Part shown: positions 1-10,123 of the stretch, piece after piece
Position numbering within the stretch: the stretch's first letter is position 1
Layout of the letters: each line of letters opens with the position of its first letter
Assembly (NCBI GenBank): GCA_013054445.1
Contig: JAAMPI010000169.1
Span: forward strand, 1-56,903
Length of the DNA stretch: 56,903 nucleotides
Direction: 5' to 3'
Origin: Cudoniella acicularis
Lineage: Eukaryota > Ascomycota > Leotiomycetes > Helotiales > Helotiaceae
Position numbers and translations under genes: made by a program
Notes under the pieces: generated by a model
The model's database searches: none
Told to the model about the DNA's origin: nothing
What the model saw: only the letters and a program-made list of their open reading frames with translations

Positions 1-1438
1 TACGCCGTCTCATACCCAAACCCTCCCCCTCCACTCATCCCATTCATTCCCCCGGCTTTAAGAAGCGGCACCCCAGCCAACCCACCACCCACATATCCCA
101 CGCCCCTCGCACCATTCAACAACCCGTAAACCATTCCTGTGTCGATAGCTTCATTTCTTTGGGAAGATTCGTGCTCGAGTTCGTTGATTATGCCACCCCA
201 CGTAGCGCTATACCCCCCCCGCAAAAAACCCAAAAACCAAACTAAAAACCACCAACAACATGAAACTCCCTTGACTCGTCAACCCCCACAGCAAAAAACG
301 CCGCCAGCGCAGAAGACAACGCGGAGATAGCAGTAACAGTCGTAGCACTAAGATGAAAATACTTGTTGTCACTCAGATACCCGAAGAAAGAACTGGATGC
401 TAGTTCCGGGGATGTTGAAGAGTGTAAGGAGGAGAGTGGAAGAGGTTTGAGAGAGGGAGGTGATTTCCCGCGCGTAGGTGCTAAGGTAGGTTTGTGGGAG
501 GCCGTAGCCGGAGCTTTGGAGGAGGGTTCCGATTGTGTGGATGTAGAATGTTTTGTATTTTAGGAAATGCCAGGGGATTTTTCTTTCTCTATGCCCCCTA
601 TTATCTGCATTTTGTGGAGAGAGGGTCGAGGGAGGAGTAGGAATCAGCCAAATACCCGGGATGCTAGTCCCGATAGCAATCGCAGCCCAAACGCGCAACG
701 TAACACGAAAACCATGGTGATCGAGCAGAGTCCGGATGAGAAACGGACAAGTTGACCCAACGATATTTTTGCAGGAGAGAGTGAGGCCGTATGCCAAAGC
801 GCGGTTATGGGTGTTGAACCATTCGCCGAGGGAGAGGGTTGTAGGGCTGTAGACTAGTGCACTGCCGAGGGCTGCCAGGACGCCTTGCGTAAGGACGAGG
901 TGCCAGGCGGTGGTGCTGAGGGAGGAGAGGATGAAACTTAGGGCTGTGAGAGCAGTGCCAAGGAGGGCGAAGAGTTGCCGGTGCTGGGAGAGGCGTTTGG
1001 TGAAAAGGTAGAAGAGGAGGGGCATGGAGAGGTACATTACGCCGTTGGAGGTCTGTGATGTGTAAGTGTTTGAGGGGAGGTAAGAGTAGTGGGGAGAGGG
1101 GTGTACGGTTCCTACTATGCCGGTGAGGTCACGACTCCCTTTTAATGTCCAATTATCGCTGTAGAACTCTTGGAAGACACCATAAGTCATAGCGAAACCT
1201 GCACGTGTAAGTGGAATTGATATTGGGAAATACAGCACAATAATTATGTACCCCAGATTGGCAATTGCAGTATAGCAGAGCCTAGGAGAACGCAAGCCCT
1301 CTTCCGATTTGATTCCCGTTGCCTTGGATTGGCTTGTTGATCAAGGGGAGCAGCTTGCTCAGCGCCATTGAGTTGTTGCTCTCCGGAAAATTCCATTGGG
1401 AGTAGCTCGCGCACAGGAACGCTTCCATTTCGTGACAT
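1..1438 (-). pseudogene. MFS monocarboxylate-type transporter, 5' part, with three +1 frameshifts; cut by window edge
   Basis: Major facilitator membrane transporter of the fungal monocarboxylate-permease type, expected in the plasma membrane; the substrate cannot be told. The start ATG is at 1438 (a second in-frame Met lies 15 codons on). Exon 1 (1252-1438) encodes a polar N-terminus ending in LLGSAILQLPIWG; a 53-base intron (1199-1251) follows, then FAMTYGVFQEFYSDNW, the usual first helix pair of the family. The frame then breaks three times, each break being one surplus base: near 404-405, in a run of six A at 293-298, and in a run of eight C at 213-220 (plus-strand letters). Conserved pieces reappear in each new frame (SSFFGYLSDNK; VFSLVFGFFAGG; YSATWGGIINELE), and the frame stays open to base 1. 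Either a decaying gene or homopolymer over-calls. The gene faces away from the rest of the cluster's promoter and may serve its import or export. Confidence 0.75.
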
Positions 1439-2021
1439 TGTGAATAAAATCAGTTGGGATTGGAAAATTACCATGTACAAAATTTCAATAATCACTGGCA
1501 ATGTCTTCTCTTTAAAAGTAATGTCATTAGAAAGAACCTCACGCCCTTTGGGCCGTGTGCGGAGCGATCCCCGATGATCTTTGCCGTTCTTAGTAACCCG
1601 TCGCGTGCACATGCGAAATTTTTAGAGCGGTGCGGAAAAGTATGCGGGGTGCGAACAGGAAAACGTCCACTCGGAAGCTAATCGGAGAGGTCATCCAACA
1701 AGCACATGCAGTGTTGATCTCATAGGGCTGACAGGAGGCGCGCTTTAGTGGCTGTCTTGATTGTTTAGTTCGAGTTCGCGAAGAATATACTTGCAAACGA
1801 CAGGATAAACATGAACGAAATGAGGTGATGTAAACGACACGGTATTCAAAAATAAGCACGATGCCCGTGAATGAATAGATAACGATGAACGACAAGAACT
1901 CAAAATGACTAAAGAGATTTCCAGAAAATAATACTCGGGCGTTTAATTAGGCCAAGAAAAATACATTCGAATCAAATATTTGGTATTTGTATCATCAATT
2001 CACCGACAGTATGGGGTTGAG
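1439..2021. other. intergenic, transporter promoter and regulator 3' side
   Basis: 583 bases between the transporter start and the regulator stop. Short open frames here match nothing I recognise. I see no RNA gene or repeat. Confidence 0.5.
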
Positions 2022-4106
2022 CTAGTCGTATAGCATACCAAGTTGGCCTTGAACCTGAAGAAACGCTATTAATTGTGCCTCGATATCATCCTCTGAAGAA
2101 TTGAATGCTTCAAATCCTCCATTAGGCAGTGGTTGTTGCTGACTCCAATCGAACTCCTGATCACAAAGATCCGATGTGTGGCTGTCTGGAGGAATTGTGG
2201 CGGTCCTGCTTGACGAAGGACTATTAGAGCCGTAGACTTGTTGAGACTGTGATTCATGAGGTGGAGTCTTGTCTCCCGGGGCCCCCGTGTCGTTAAGAGC
2301 AACCTCTATGAAAGAGGGAATATGTGGTTGACGGCTGGTACGCGCGTGTTCTACCGACCTGTGTACTGTCACCTCAGGTTCAGTTACGAGTGTCCTCTGC
2401 TCCAAAGCTATCTTCCATTTTCGGGCCAACTGCCATGGATGCTGGAGGTCGGACAAGATCTTGAGAGATTTGCGAGTAATGTCTTCCATTCCATCAGCGA
2501 GTCGAGGACAAATTTCCGGTCGCTTCCAAAGGTGGTTCGCGAGTGACCCGCAAACATAGACGCAAAATATGATCATGGCAGGAAACCCTTGCTCAGGAGA
2601 GCGCAAAGACGAGAAGGCATCAATTTGCTCATGCAATGCTAGGACATTTTCAAACAATTCTGAAGACATTCCTACCCAGAAATCTTGTGGTGCTGTATCG
2701 TCCTGCTCCTTTCTTATAATATTTTCCATGAAGCTGCGTCTGAGAATAATATTGCTCAGTCGAATAACCATCACGACGGAGAGATAGGCGAGATCAAGAC
2801 CTTCGGCTTTGTAGCCTCGAAAATTCCATATTGACCATTTATGTCGAGCAGGGAGGTGCTCCTCCCAAACCTTCAAGGAAGTCAGGAGACGGCTATAATC
2901 ACTCTTGGAATCCCATGGGTCCACAGAGTCGCCAATTTGCCACCCAGTACTTGTGACAGCTCCTCGAGCAACTTGACCCCAGAGGTTGTGCGCTTGTATT
3001 AACGTTGCGAAAAGAGACCTCGAGGAAGTATGAACAATGGCCGGATTTCGCGTGGCAGCTGAGGTCCCTGCCAACGCAGCTCGTTCTTCAGGTATGAGAC
3101 CGAATGAAAAATCTCGCTCCTCGCAAGGTAAAAACGCTGTAATGTCACCGAGAGAAAAGGAAACAGGTGTGGTGTATCCGGAATGGAGATTATCCTGACT
3201 TTCTAGCATCCAAAATGTCCGTCTCGCCATCTCAACGTTGATTGCATCCTCTGCTGTAGAGTCTTCAGACAGGGCGTAGGTTTCCTCGCGATGCAGACGA
3301 AGAATTCCGGCCATTCTCACAGCGATACCCATGTGAATGTTGCTTGCAGTCTTATCACCCTTCCCCCATTCCGCAATCGCCAACAGGAAGAATGCTTGGA
3401 TTCGTTCGAGTGTCGGACTATACATCTCTTCAGGTACCAATCGTGCGGCTCTTTCCATGAATATTTCAGCTGCTTTCAGCCCATCTCCATACCGAGCTAT
3501 AAGGCACGGTGTGAAACGAGCAGAAACGCTGAGGATTCCCAACAAGAAGAAGACGTTGATGGATGATGGATGGTTGGAGAGTTGCTCCAAGAAGATGGCT
3601 TTCGGCAAGAAGCCCAATTGGAAGAAAGAAGTACCAAAGATCTTGCACGCATCTACGACTTCATTCAATGGTGGAAGCAGATACCACCGATCTGTGGCTG
3701 CCAGTGGAGGCTCCTCAGAACAGGCTGCTGACAAAGAAGCTTGTGTGGGTATCCTGGAATCCGATGCAGCTGAGAAGGGCGTGTCTTGCTGGGATGCAGT
3801 GATCTGAGGAAGTCCTTCAATAGACTGAGAGTGGACTGCTCTTGGACGCCTGAAGTTCCGATCGTAATCCGGTTCGCCGCGAACAGGAAAGCGGCACTCT
3901 GCGCTTGTGCCTGAGCCAGCCTCCCGGCATCCCAAACATGGCACTTGTGCTTTCTGATGAATGCATTTCTTTCGTAGTCGTCTGCAGCGTGTGCATGCAA
4001 TCCTCGCCCTTCTCCGGCCAGTTTCTCCGTTGCCGTCGAGATGCCGATTGTTCGTGTCGGGCCGGGAATGGTTCGATTCAGCGTGCTCTGAGGAGATGTG
4101 GTCCAT
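2022..4106 (-). CDS. Zn2Cys6 fungal transcription factor, 694 aa
   Basis: Fungal binuclear zinc-cluster transcription factor, nuclear, binding CGG/CCG-containing DNA. A single uninterrupted frame runs from the ATG at 4106. The zinc cluster lies at residues 38-71: C38-x2-C41-x6-C48-x8-C57-x2-C60-x10-C71, preceded by a basic run (GRRRARIA). The last spacing (10) is slightly longer than the common 6-8. The middle (about residues 140-480) has the fungal-specific regulatory region style, including FFLLGILSVSARF and MARRTFWMLESQDNLHSGY. The C-terminus is acidic and Gln/Ser-rich, fitting an activation region. It lies between the transporter and the P450 on the same strand, so it is the obvious candidate regulator of the neighbouring P450/dioxygenase pair (inference). 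Target and inducer are unknown. Confidence 0.92.
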   Translation of the reverse strand: MDHISSEHAESNHSRPDTNNRHLDGNGETGRRRARIACTRCRRLRKKCIHQKAQVPCLGCREAGSGTSAECRFPVRGEPDYDRNFRRPRAVHSQSIEGLPQITASQQDTPFSAASDSRIPTQASLSAACSEEPPLAATDRWYLLPPLNEVVDACKIFGTSFFQLGFLPKAIFLEQLSNHPSSINVFFLLGILSVSARFTPCLIARYGDGLKAAEIFMERAARLVPEEMYSPTLERIQAFFLLAIAEWGKGDKTASNIHMGIAVRMAGILRLHREETYALSEDSTAEDAINVEMARRTFWMLESQDNLHSGYTTPVSFSLGDITAFLPCEERDFSFGLIPEERAALAGTSAATRNPAIVHTSSRSLFATLIQAHNLWGQVARGAVTSTGWQIGDSVDPWDSKSDYSRLLTSLKVWEEHLPARHKWSIWNFRGYKAEGLDLAYLSVVMVIRLSNIILRRSFMENIIRKEQDDTAPQDFWVGMSSELFENVLALHEQIDAFSSLRSPEQGFPAMIIFCVYVCGSLANHLWKRPEICPRLADGMEDITRKSLKILSDLQHPWQLARKWKIALEQRTLVTEPEVTVHRSVEHARTSRQPHIPSFIEVALNDTGAPGDKTPPHESQSQQVYGSNSPSSSRTATIPPDSHTSDLCDQEFDWSQQQPLPNGGFEAFNSSEDDIEAQLIAFLQVQGQLGMLYD

Positions 4107-4617
4107 ATCAGCTTATTCTATGCGAAGTCAACCTACAGGAGAAGGGTGCCTGAGCAGTCGCTGCCATGGCGGGTAGCCTAGATATGGGCGTTGCTGGGAA
4201 GATAGCCATCTTTCTTGCCGGGCGGCAACTTCGCAGTGTAGGTACAGTACAATAGGAAGCCTTTGATTTGAAATTCACTTGAATGCGGAGCTGAGATCCC
4301 ACCTTTGGGTATGTTGCACGCGTCTATCGCGTGGACTTGTCGTGGGTATTCCACTTTTGATAAGGATGGAAGATGACTTTGGATCTTACAGAAGATATTT
4401 CGTTTCACTAAATTCAGGGTTAGGCGCTGAGTCAGCATCGTCACGTGGGGCTTAGTTTCAAAGTGGCCGAGCTGGTGCTGGGATCTGTAATTTTATTTTG
4501 ACACTCTGCTCATTCCATCATCGCTCCTCATTCATCCTGATCTTTGTAGAACCCCTTTACTTTATCATTTCTCGGGACAATTGAGCATTCGAAATGTTCT
4601 GGTTTGCTATGCGAGGG
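4107..4617. promoter_or_regulatory. intergenic; promoter of the Zn2Cys6 regulator
   Basis: 511 bases between the P450 stop and the regulator start. At 4217-4228 it carries GCCGGGCGGCAA, which resembles the three GCCGGCAA boxes of the nearby P450/dioxygenase promoter but is split by extra bases. This could be an autoregulatory site (inference). Confidence 0.35.
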
Positions 4618-6257
4618 TTAGCGATGATCGATTTGTTCAGAGTGCAAAACGTACCTGGACAATCCCACAGTCAATTCGAAGCGTGGCGGTATCTCATTCC
4701 CATCTGAGTCCTTGATTGGCTTCAGATCAAATGTTGCAAGTAGATGCGCCATGAAGATATAAACACCCGCCAGAGCCAAGTGGCGACCGAGACACACTCT
4801 CCGGCCAAATCCAAACGGACCCTCTGGAAGAGGTTCTCCCAATCCTCCCTGGTCTTTTGGAACATAGCGGTCAGGGTTGAAGACATCTGGATTTGAGTAT
4901 ATCCGTTCATCATGGGTCATTGCTTGTGCGTTTGCATATATAATCGAATTTTTCGGGATTAGCATACCCTCGTAGAGGTCATCTTCCAGAGATGCATGAG
5001 GGACGCCCAGTGGCGATAGAGGGACACATCTTGTTGTCTCTTCTATAACGTACTCGAGATACGGCATTTTCTCGCGGTCACCGAACGTTGGCAATCGATC
5101 ACCACCCGTCACTGCGTCGATTTCCGCCTTTGCTTTCCGCTGGACTTCAGGATACAGAATCAAGTGCAGGATGCATACCACGATTGTCGACCATGTTGTG
5201 TTGCCCCCTGCGATTGAGATTGCTCCTGCTGCTCCCTTGATATCGGCTAAGGTCATTTCATTTGCCTTTCCCTCTTCCACGTTCTTGAAATAGCGTTCAT
5301 AGTGTGTTCTCATGAAAGATGGTCCCTTCGCCTGCCCGCTTTTGACCTCCGGCTCAGTCGCAGCCCAAGGTTCATCGTGTAACCGTTGAATAGCAAACTT
5401 GGAATTGCGAGCATGTCTCAGAGGTGCAGATCGAGCAAGCCAATTCGGGAGATGGCGAATCAGTGGAAAGAAGTCGACAATCGTCCCGGCTGGAGTCCCA
5501 CCGTTCCCTGTCGCCGTGTCTGCGTCCACAGCCATTTGGATATAAGGATCATCTTTATCCTTGATCTTCACACCAAAGCCAATACGCATCACAACCCCAG
5601 AAGAGAATCTCCTAGCAAGAGTTTCCCAATCTTCAGGGTCTTCCAGAATCTGGCGACATGCTCGACGAGCTTCTTCTTGCTGGATCCCTCGGTAGGACTT
5701 GCACGCCGAGGGGGTGAAGGACTGCTGAAGAATTTTGCGATGCAACTTAAATTGTGGACCCCACTGAAGAAAAGTCAAGGTGATCCCCCAACCCATTCTA
5801 TAATAAAGTTAATCTCATCGTCTCGAACAGAAGTGGAAAACCAACACTTCGAAAAGTACAAAACGAGGCCTGCTAGCATAATTTGCACCACGCTTGTCCA
5901 GGAGGTCATGTGCTACCTTGACACTATTTATCACAATGATTGGGCGGCCCAGAACATTGAAATATAATATGTCGGAATCTAAGAGGGTTTAGACAAATCT
6001 TTTGAAGGGGCATTTATATTGCAGCGCTCACCATATTGCATTCCCCATTCGATATATTTGTGCTCTGGGCCAAGTGCTGGAATCACGCGGAAATGACCCA
6101 GAATTAGCTCACCTGGAGGTCCAGGAGGTAATGGATATGCTCCACGTCTCTTTGCTTTCAGACTCCGAATAAGGATTCCAATGAGTAATAAAAAGGTGCT
6201 GACAAGCACAAATGGATGGATGTTGAAGGACGAGAACATATCGAAATATTCGATCAA
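4618..6257 (-). CDS. cytochrome P450 monooxygenase, 512 aa
   Basis: Microsomal haem-thiolate monooxygenase using O2 and electrons from a P450 reductase; substrate unknown. Exons 6032-6257, 5846-5978 and 4618-5797; introns are 53 and 48 bases. The N-terminus has one hydrophobic anchor (PFVLVSTFLLLIGILI) and the proline hinge PLPPGPPGELILG. After the first intron comes DSDILYFNVLGRPIIVI, and after the second MGWGITLTFLQWGP. The I-helix reads AGGNTTWST, the K-helix ExxR is EETTR, and the haem loop FGFGRRVCLG carries the ligand Cys at about residue 455. Length and motifs are complete. The style is that of CYP families near O-methylsterigmatocystin oxidoreductase (OrdA-like), by impression. It is divergent from the dioxygenase-like gene across a 411-base shared promoter. 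The donor of intron 2 is inferred from frame continuity. Confidence 0.93.
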
Positions 6258-6668
6258 GTGACCTGCAATTTTTCATGAATCAACAAATTCTGAAGGGCGG
6301 GGAGAGCGCAATGTCATAAGTGCTGCTCCAATTCGTTTCAAACCAAATGACTTGCCAACAGAAGCGAACACTTCACTGTTTCCACAAAGCAGCATCAGAA
6401 ACCGCAAGGACAGAGAGGCGCCGGCAAGTGCGATCTATCCGCCAGCGGTAGGCTTATCTTTATCGATGGCGATCGTTACCCTGCCGGCAAGCCTCCCCTG
6501 TTATTCCGCCACGCCGGCAAACGTGATCACGAGACTTCAGTACATCACGAACGAAGCACTTTGAGGACTCGTCTCTACTTGACAGCTCAAGATTCTTGCG
6601 AAAGGTGATCTTCTTTCTTTTCTTCCGTGTCGCATTTCTAAACACCGCTTTTGAATAGTCTTGTTTTG
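6258..6668. promoter_or_regulatory. shared divergent promoter of P450 and dioxygenase-like gene
   Basis: 411 bases between two divergent starts. It holds three exact copies of GCCGGCAA, at 6420-6427, 6483-6490 and 6513-6520, all in the same orientation and clustered on the dioxygenase side. GCCGGC contains the CCG/CGG half-sites typical of Zn2Cys6 regulators, one of which is encoded 2.2 kb away. Functional role is inference. Confidence 0.6.
6420..6520. repeat. three GCCGGCAA boxes
   Basis: Direct repeats of an 8-base word with start-to-start spacings of 63 and 30 bases. The first two copies extend to GCCGGCAAG. They lie 149 to 249 bases before the dioxygenase ATG. Confidence 0.85.
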
Positions 6669-8681
6669 ATGGCTACCGACACGCCAACTTCCTTCTCATT
6701 GCGAGGAGCCACGGCGCGGGGAAATTTCACAACAAAAGCTACGTCTCAGGATCCCTACTGCTACCAAGTCGGATTCAACAATAGGTTCGCGACGGAAGCG
6801 ATGTAAATGGTTTCCAATAAATTATTTCTTGACAACTGACGAAAGAGCTAGACCAGACACTCTTCCCCATGGTCGCAATACACCACAAAGGTGTAAATAT
6901 GATCTATTCTCCGAGCAAGTAAGTTGTACGAACACTTTGAGCATATAGCTGACTTCTCATGCCGCTTTATGGGATGCACACTAACTTTTCACAGCTCAAC
7001 GGGACTTCATTTGTCTCGTCACGTGCATCGGTGCAGCATGCGTGAGATCCATTCTGAAGACTAGATGCCTTTGAATACTGCTGATCTAGTTCCCAAGATG
7101 GTTCTATCGAATTAGACCCTCTGTTGCTCACGGCCCTTTGCAAAAGCTAGACAGTACTGTAAACGTAAGGTGAACCCCGTGGCTGGACACATCTACTTCG
7201 CTGACAAAACTTTAAACTTCAAAGATACAATCCTGCTTTTCTCTCTCCAACCCTAGAGTACAATATTCACCCATGGAGTCTGTTTGGGATCCCTTTCCAC
7301 TGCCGAAAGACGACGAAAAGATTAATTTTATTCAAGGATTGAAGACGATCTGTGGTCACGGAGATCCAACTTTGAAAGAGGGTCTTGCTATACACATGTA
7401 CACCGCAAATGCTTCAATGAATAATAAAGCATTCTGTAATAATGATGGTGATATGTTGATCATTCCTCAACAAGGCCGTCTCGACATCCAGACAGAATTC
7501 GGCAGGTGAGTACACACCCCCTCTACATCAGTAGCAAACCCCAGACTAACAACAACTCAGGATAATGGTACGACCCGGTGAAATCGTAGTCATCCAAGCT
7601 GGAATCCGTTTCAAAATCGTTTTGCCAGATGGACCAGTAAGAGGCTACATCCAAGAAATATTCGGCAGCCACTACGAACTCCCCGAACTTGGACCCATCG
7701 GCTCCAACGGCATGGCTTTACCACGAGACTTCGAAATCCCAATCGCATCCTTCGATATCGACCTCTCTTCCTGGGAAATAATCTACAAGCTCGGCGGCCA
7801 CCTCTACAGCTGCACACAAGACCACACACCCTTCGACGTCGTCGCCTGGCACGGTAACTACGCACCCTACAAATATGAGCTCTCTCGATTCGTGAACTCT
7901 GCAACTGTTGATAAAGACCAGAGTGACCCTTCTATTTATTGTGTTCTGACTGCGAAGTCGAAAACGCCGGGTGTTTCGTTGGCTGATTTCCTTATTTTTA
8001 CGCCGAAGTGGAGTGTTACGGCGAATACGTTTCGCCCGCCTTATTATCATCGGAATGTTAATACGGAGATTATGGGAATGGTTTATGGGGATTGGTATGG
8101 GACCGGGCATTCGCTTGCTCCGGGTGGTTTGAGCCATGAGGCTAGTTTTATGCCTCATGGTGGTGAGTCTTCACATTCACGTTTGCGTGGAACTTGTCTT
8201 TTTGTGTCCGCTTTCTGATCGGATCTAGAATCAATCGAAAAATGGAGAGAAGCAACCACCGTTGAGCTCCAGGCACAGCGCGTTTCTCAAAACTCTATCG
8301 GTATAGAACCAAACCCCACTAGTCTAGTTAACACATACTTACCTACAACCAGCATTTATGTTCCACATCACCGCCCATGTAGCAATCACAGATTTTGCCC
8401 TGAATGCGTCAAATCGCGACGGTGAGTTCATCCGAGATCCAACACCCAACAACCAAGCGACGCGTGCTAACGTAGATCTCACAGTTGTCGCAACAGATAT
8501 GTGGGATAACATCCAAGGCGGTTTTCTCGACAATCTAGATGAAGTCAATAGAGATCTGGCAGCTGCTGGCTTTCCATTGTTGGAAGAACATCTTGGAGCT
8601 GGGGGTGTTCAGTCTGAGAAGCCTGAGAAAGAGGTGTTCGTTAATTGGGTGGGGAGGCTCAGGGGTGAGCTTGGAGCTTGA
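6669..8681 (+). CDS. homogentisate 1,2-dioxygenase-like ring-cleavage enzyme, 504 aa, nine exons
   Basis: Cytosolic non-haem Fe(II) dioxygenase of the HGD family, which opens the ring of homogentisate or a related hydroquinone. Exons: 6669-6802, 6846-6918, 6995-7041, 7098-7169, 7257-7505, 7561-8162, 8229-8300, 8353-8421, 8485-8681 (sum 1515 bases). The short 5' exons are found by conserved segments: DPYCYQVGFNNRFATEA, TLPHGRNTPQRCKYDLFSEQ, WFYRIRPSVAHGPLQ. The long exons give GLAIHMYTANASMNNKAF, DVVAWHGNYAPYKYEL and FRPPYYHRNVNTEIMG. The expected iron ligands are present: His and Glu in HRNVNTE and the His of FMPHGE. Intron 8 is 63 bases, so reading through also stays open; I prefer splicing because of the GTGAGT donor and GCTAAC branch-like site. 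No fumarylacetoacetase or maleylacetoacetate isomerase lies nearby, so this may be a cluster paralogue rather than the tyrosine-catabolic hmgA. Confidence 0.9.
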
Positions 8682-9245
8682 TATGTCATCGGGATATGCG
8701 GGGTCTTGATTTTCAACTGAATGCTTATCAAGCGATGCTCCAAAAGCTTGTGGAATTCAATCGCAACTTAGCTCATGTATTTATTTAGACCTAAAATCCA
8801 CCAAAGATCAAGTTGTTTTGCTGTTAAATGTTAAAGACGTCTAAGATCTTATTTGCAATTTTCTAGACCAGAGCCTTACTCATTACTATATTCTAAATAA
8901 TTTCGTCCTGTGAGATGTTAAAAACTAATGCACTATATTTGTTTTGTCGTCTCAATTTAAGGCTCGAAAATAAATATCTCTTTCTCTGCTTGGGTTTTCC
9001 TATTCAGAGTGTTGATATCTTCTTGTGGTCCTCTACGCGAGCCCCCCTGAACACTTGAAAACAGGAAGAAGTCCTGAGTCAAAAAGGAGATACAGGTAGT
9101 GAGAAAAGTTGAAAATAGAACCTAGGTGACATTTCTCTCGTTGAAATAATAACTTCACAAAAGTCTTTTTGAGAAACAGCAGTTTCCCCTTCAAGCATTC
9201 ATTCTAATTTCCAAGCGACTTCTTAACACAGACCTACAAACCAAC
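8682..9245. other. AT-rich intergenic stretch
   Basis: 564 bases, AT-rich, downstream of both the dioxygenase and the truncated Rab gene (convergent). I looked here for the missing C-terminal third of the Rab protein on the minus strand and found no convincing SAK-type motif or terminal Cys residues. Confidence 0.5.
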
Positions 9246-9789
9246 CTATTCATACACCCACCCNCCCTCCTCCTCACTCACCTCCCTCTTCCCCCTATTC
9301 CCACTCCCGCTCCCACTCCCTATAGCACCAGAAACCCTATCCAACTTACTCCCCACCAAAAAACACTTCACGCCCTCCACGGCATTCGCGTCCACCTCCT
9401 CAAACCACCGGTCTATACTAAGGAACGACTCGCGGTTACTAATATCATAGACGAGGATGACGCCGTGCGCGCCGCGGTAGTAGGAGTTGGAGAGCGTGCG
9501 GAAGCGCTCTTGACCTGCGGTGTCGAGGAGGTTCAGTCGGTAGGGTTTGCCGTGCACGGAGAGCCGCTTGAGTTTGAAGTCGACGCCGATCGTGGCCGTG
9601 GAGGACTCGCTGTCAAATTGATCGTCGCAGTAGCGGATGAGGACTATGAGGTTGTGGTTAATTAGTTGCGGGTGGTGGGGAGTTGGGTTGCTTGTGAGGG
9701 AGGGAGGGAGACTTACGTGCTGATTTTCCTGCGCCGGATGGACCGATCATTAAGATCTTGAGCGTGGGTAAAGACTCGTCGGATGCCAT
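9246..9789 (-). CDS. Rab/Ypt small GTPase (Rab18-like), truncated at 3' end
   Basis: Membrane-traffic GTPase of the Rab family. The ATG is at 9789. Exon 1 (9717-9789) encodes the P-loop GPSGAGKSA; a 73-base intron (9644-9716) follows; exon 2 encodes LLIRYCDDQFDSES, TIGVDFKLKRL, the G3 motif DTAGQERFRTLS, YYRGAHGVILVYDISN, and the G4 motif as GSKLD (SKLD instead of NKLD). A Gly-Ser repeat lies in the loop after G4. Reading then reaches the ambiguous base at 9264 and stops at 9246-9248, before the G5 (SAK) motif, the last helix and the C-terminal prenylation Cys. The gene is thus either truncated or interrupted by an unresolved sequence gap at the N. The first two-thirds look intact and well conserved. 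Confidence 0.8.
9264..9264. other. ambiguous base N
   Basis: A single unresolved base inside a C-rich stretch, exactly where the Rab reading frame loses family similarity. It may mark a collapsed or unresolved assembly point. Confidence 0.9.
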
Positions 9790-10123
9790 CGCGAGTCGTG
9801 TGGTAAAGCGCAAAATGGTGCGAGAAAGTGTTGTTGAGGAAGCCTAGATGTTCGATTTTAAATGTTCAAGGTCCCTGTGATTCAGTACGTCAGTGTCGCT
9901 ACAGCCACGCTAAGACTTTCACCAGCAACACAAGGCAGCCAAGAATCGAATTCGCCACAAGGGAAACAGGGTTTGCTTTGTTCATAGTGTTTGGATTTTA
10001 TTTGCTAGCCTTATGCCAGACCTGGCACGCAAGTCACGCCATATGCCCAAAGCAAAGACCTGACTACATGCAAATGACCAGTCGAAAACCCCAAAACAAC
10101 ACCACCATCATCACAATCACCCT
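9790..10123. other. intergenic; Rab promoter and eS1 3' side
   Basis: 334 bases between the Rab start and the eS1 stop. Both genes lie on the minus strand. I see nothing in it beyond presumed untranslated and promoter sequence. Confidence 0.5.

Noticed and set aside
8422..8484. Reading through the last intron of the dioxygenase-like gene
   Set aside because: The 63 bases stay open, but a GTGAGT donor, GCTAAC branch-like site and CACAG acceptor favour splicing; retained here only as a possibility.
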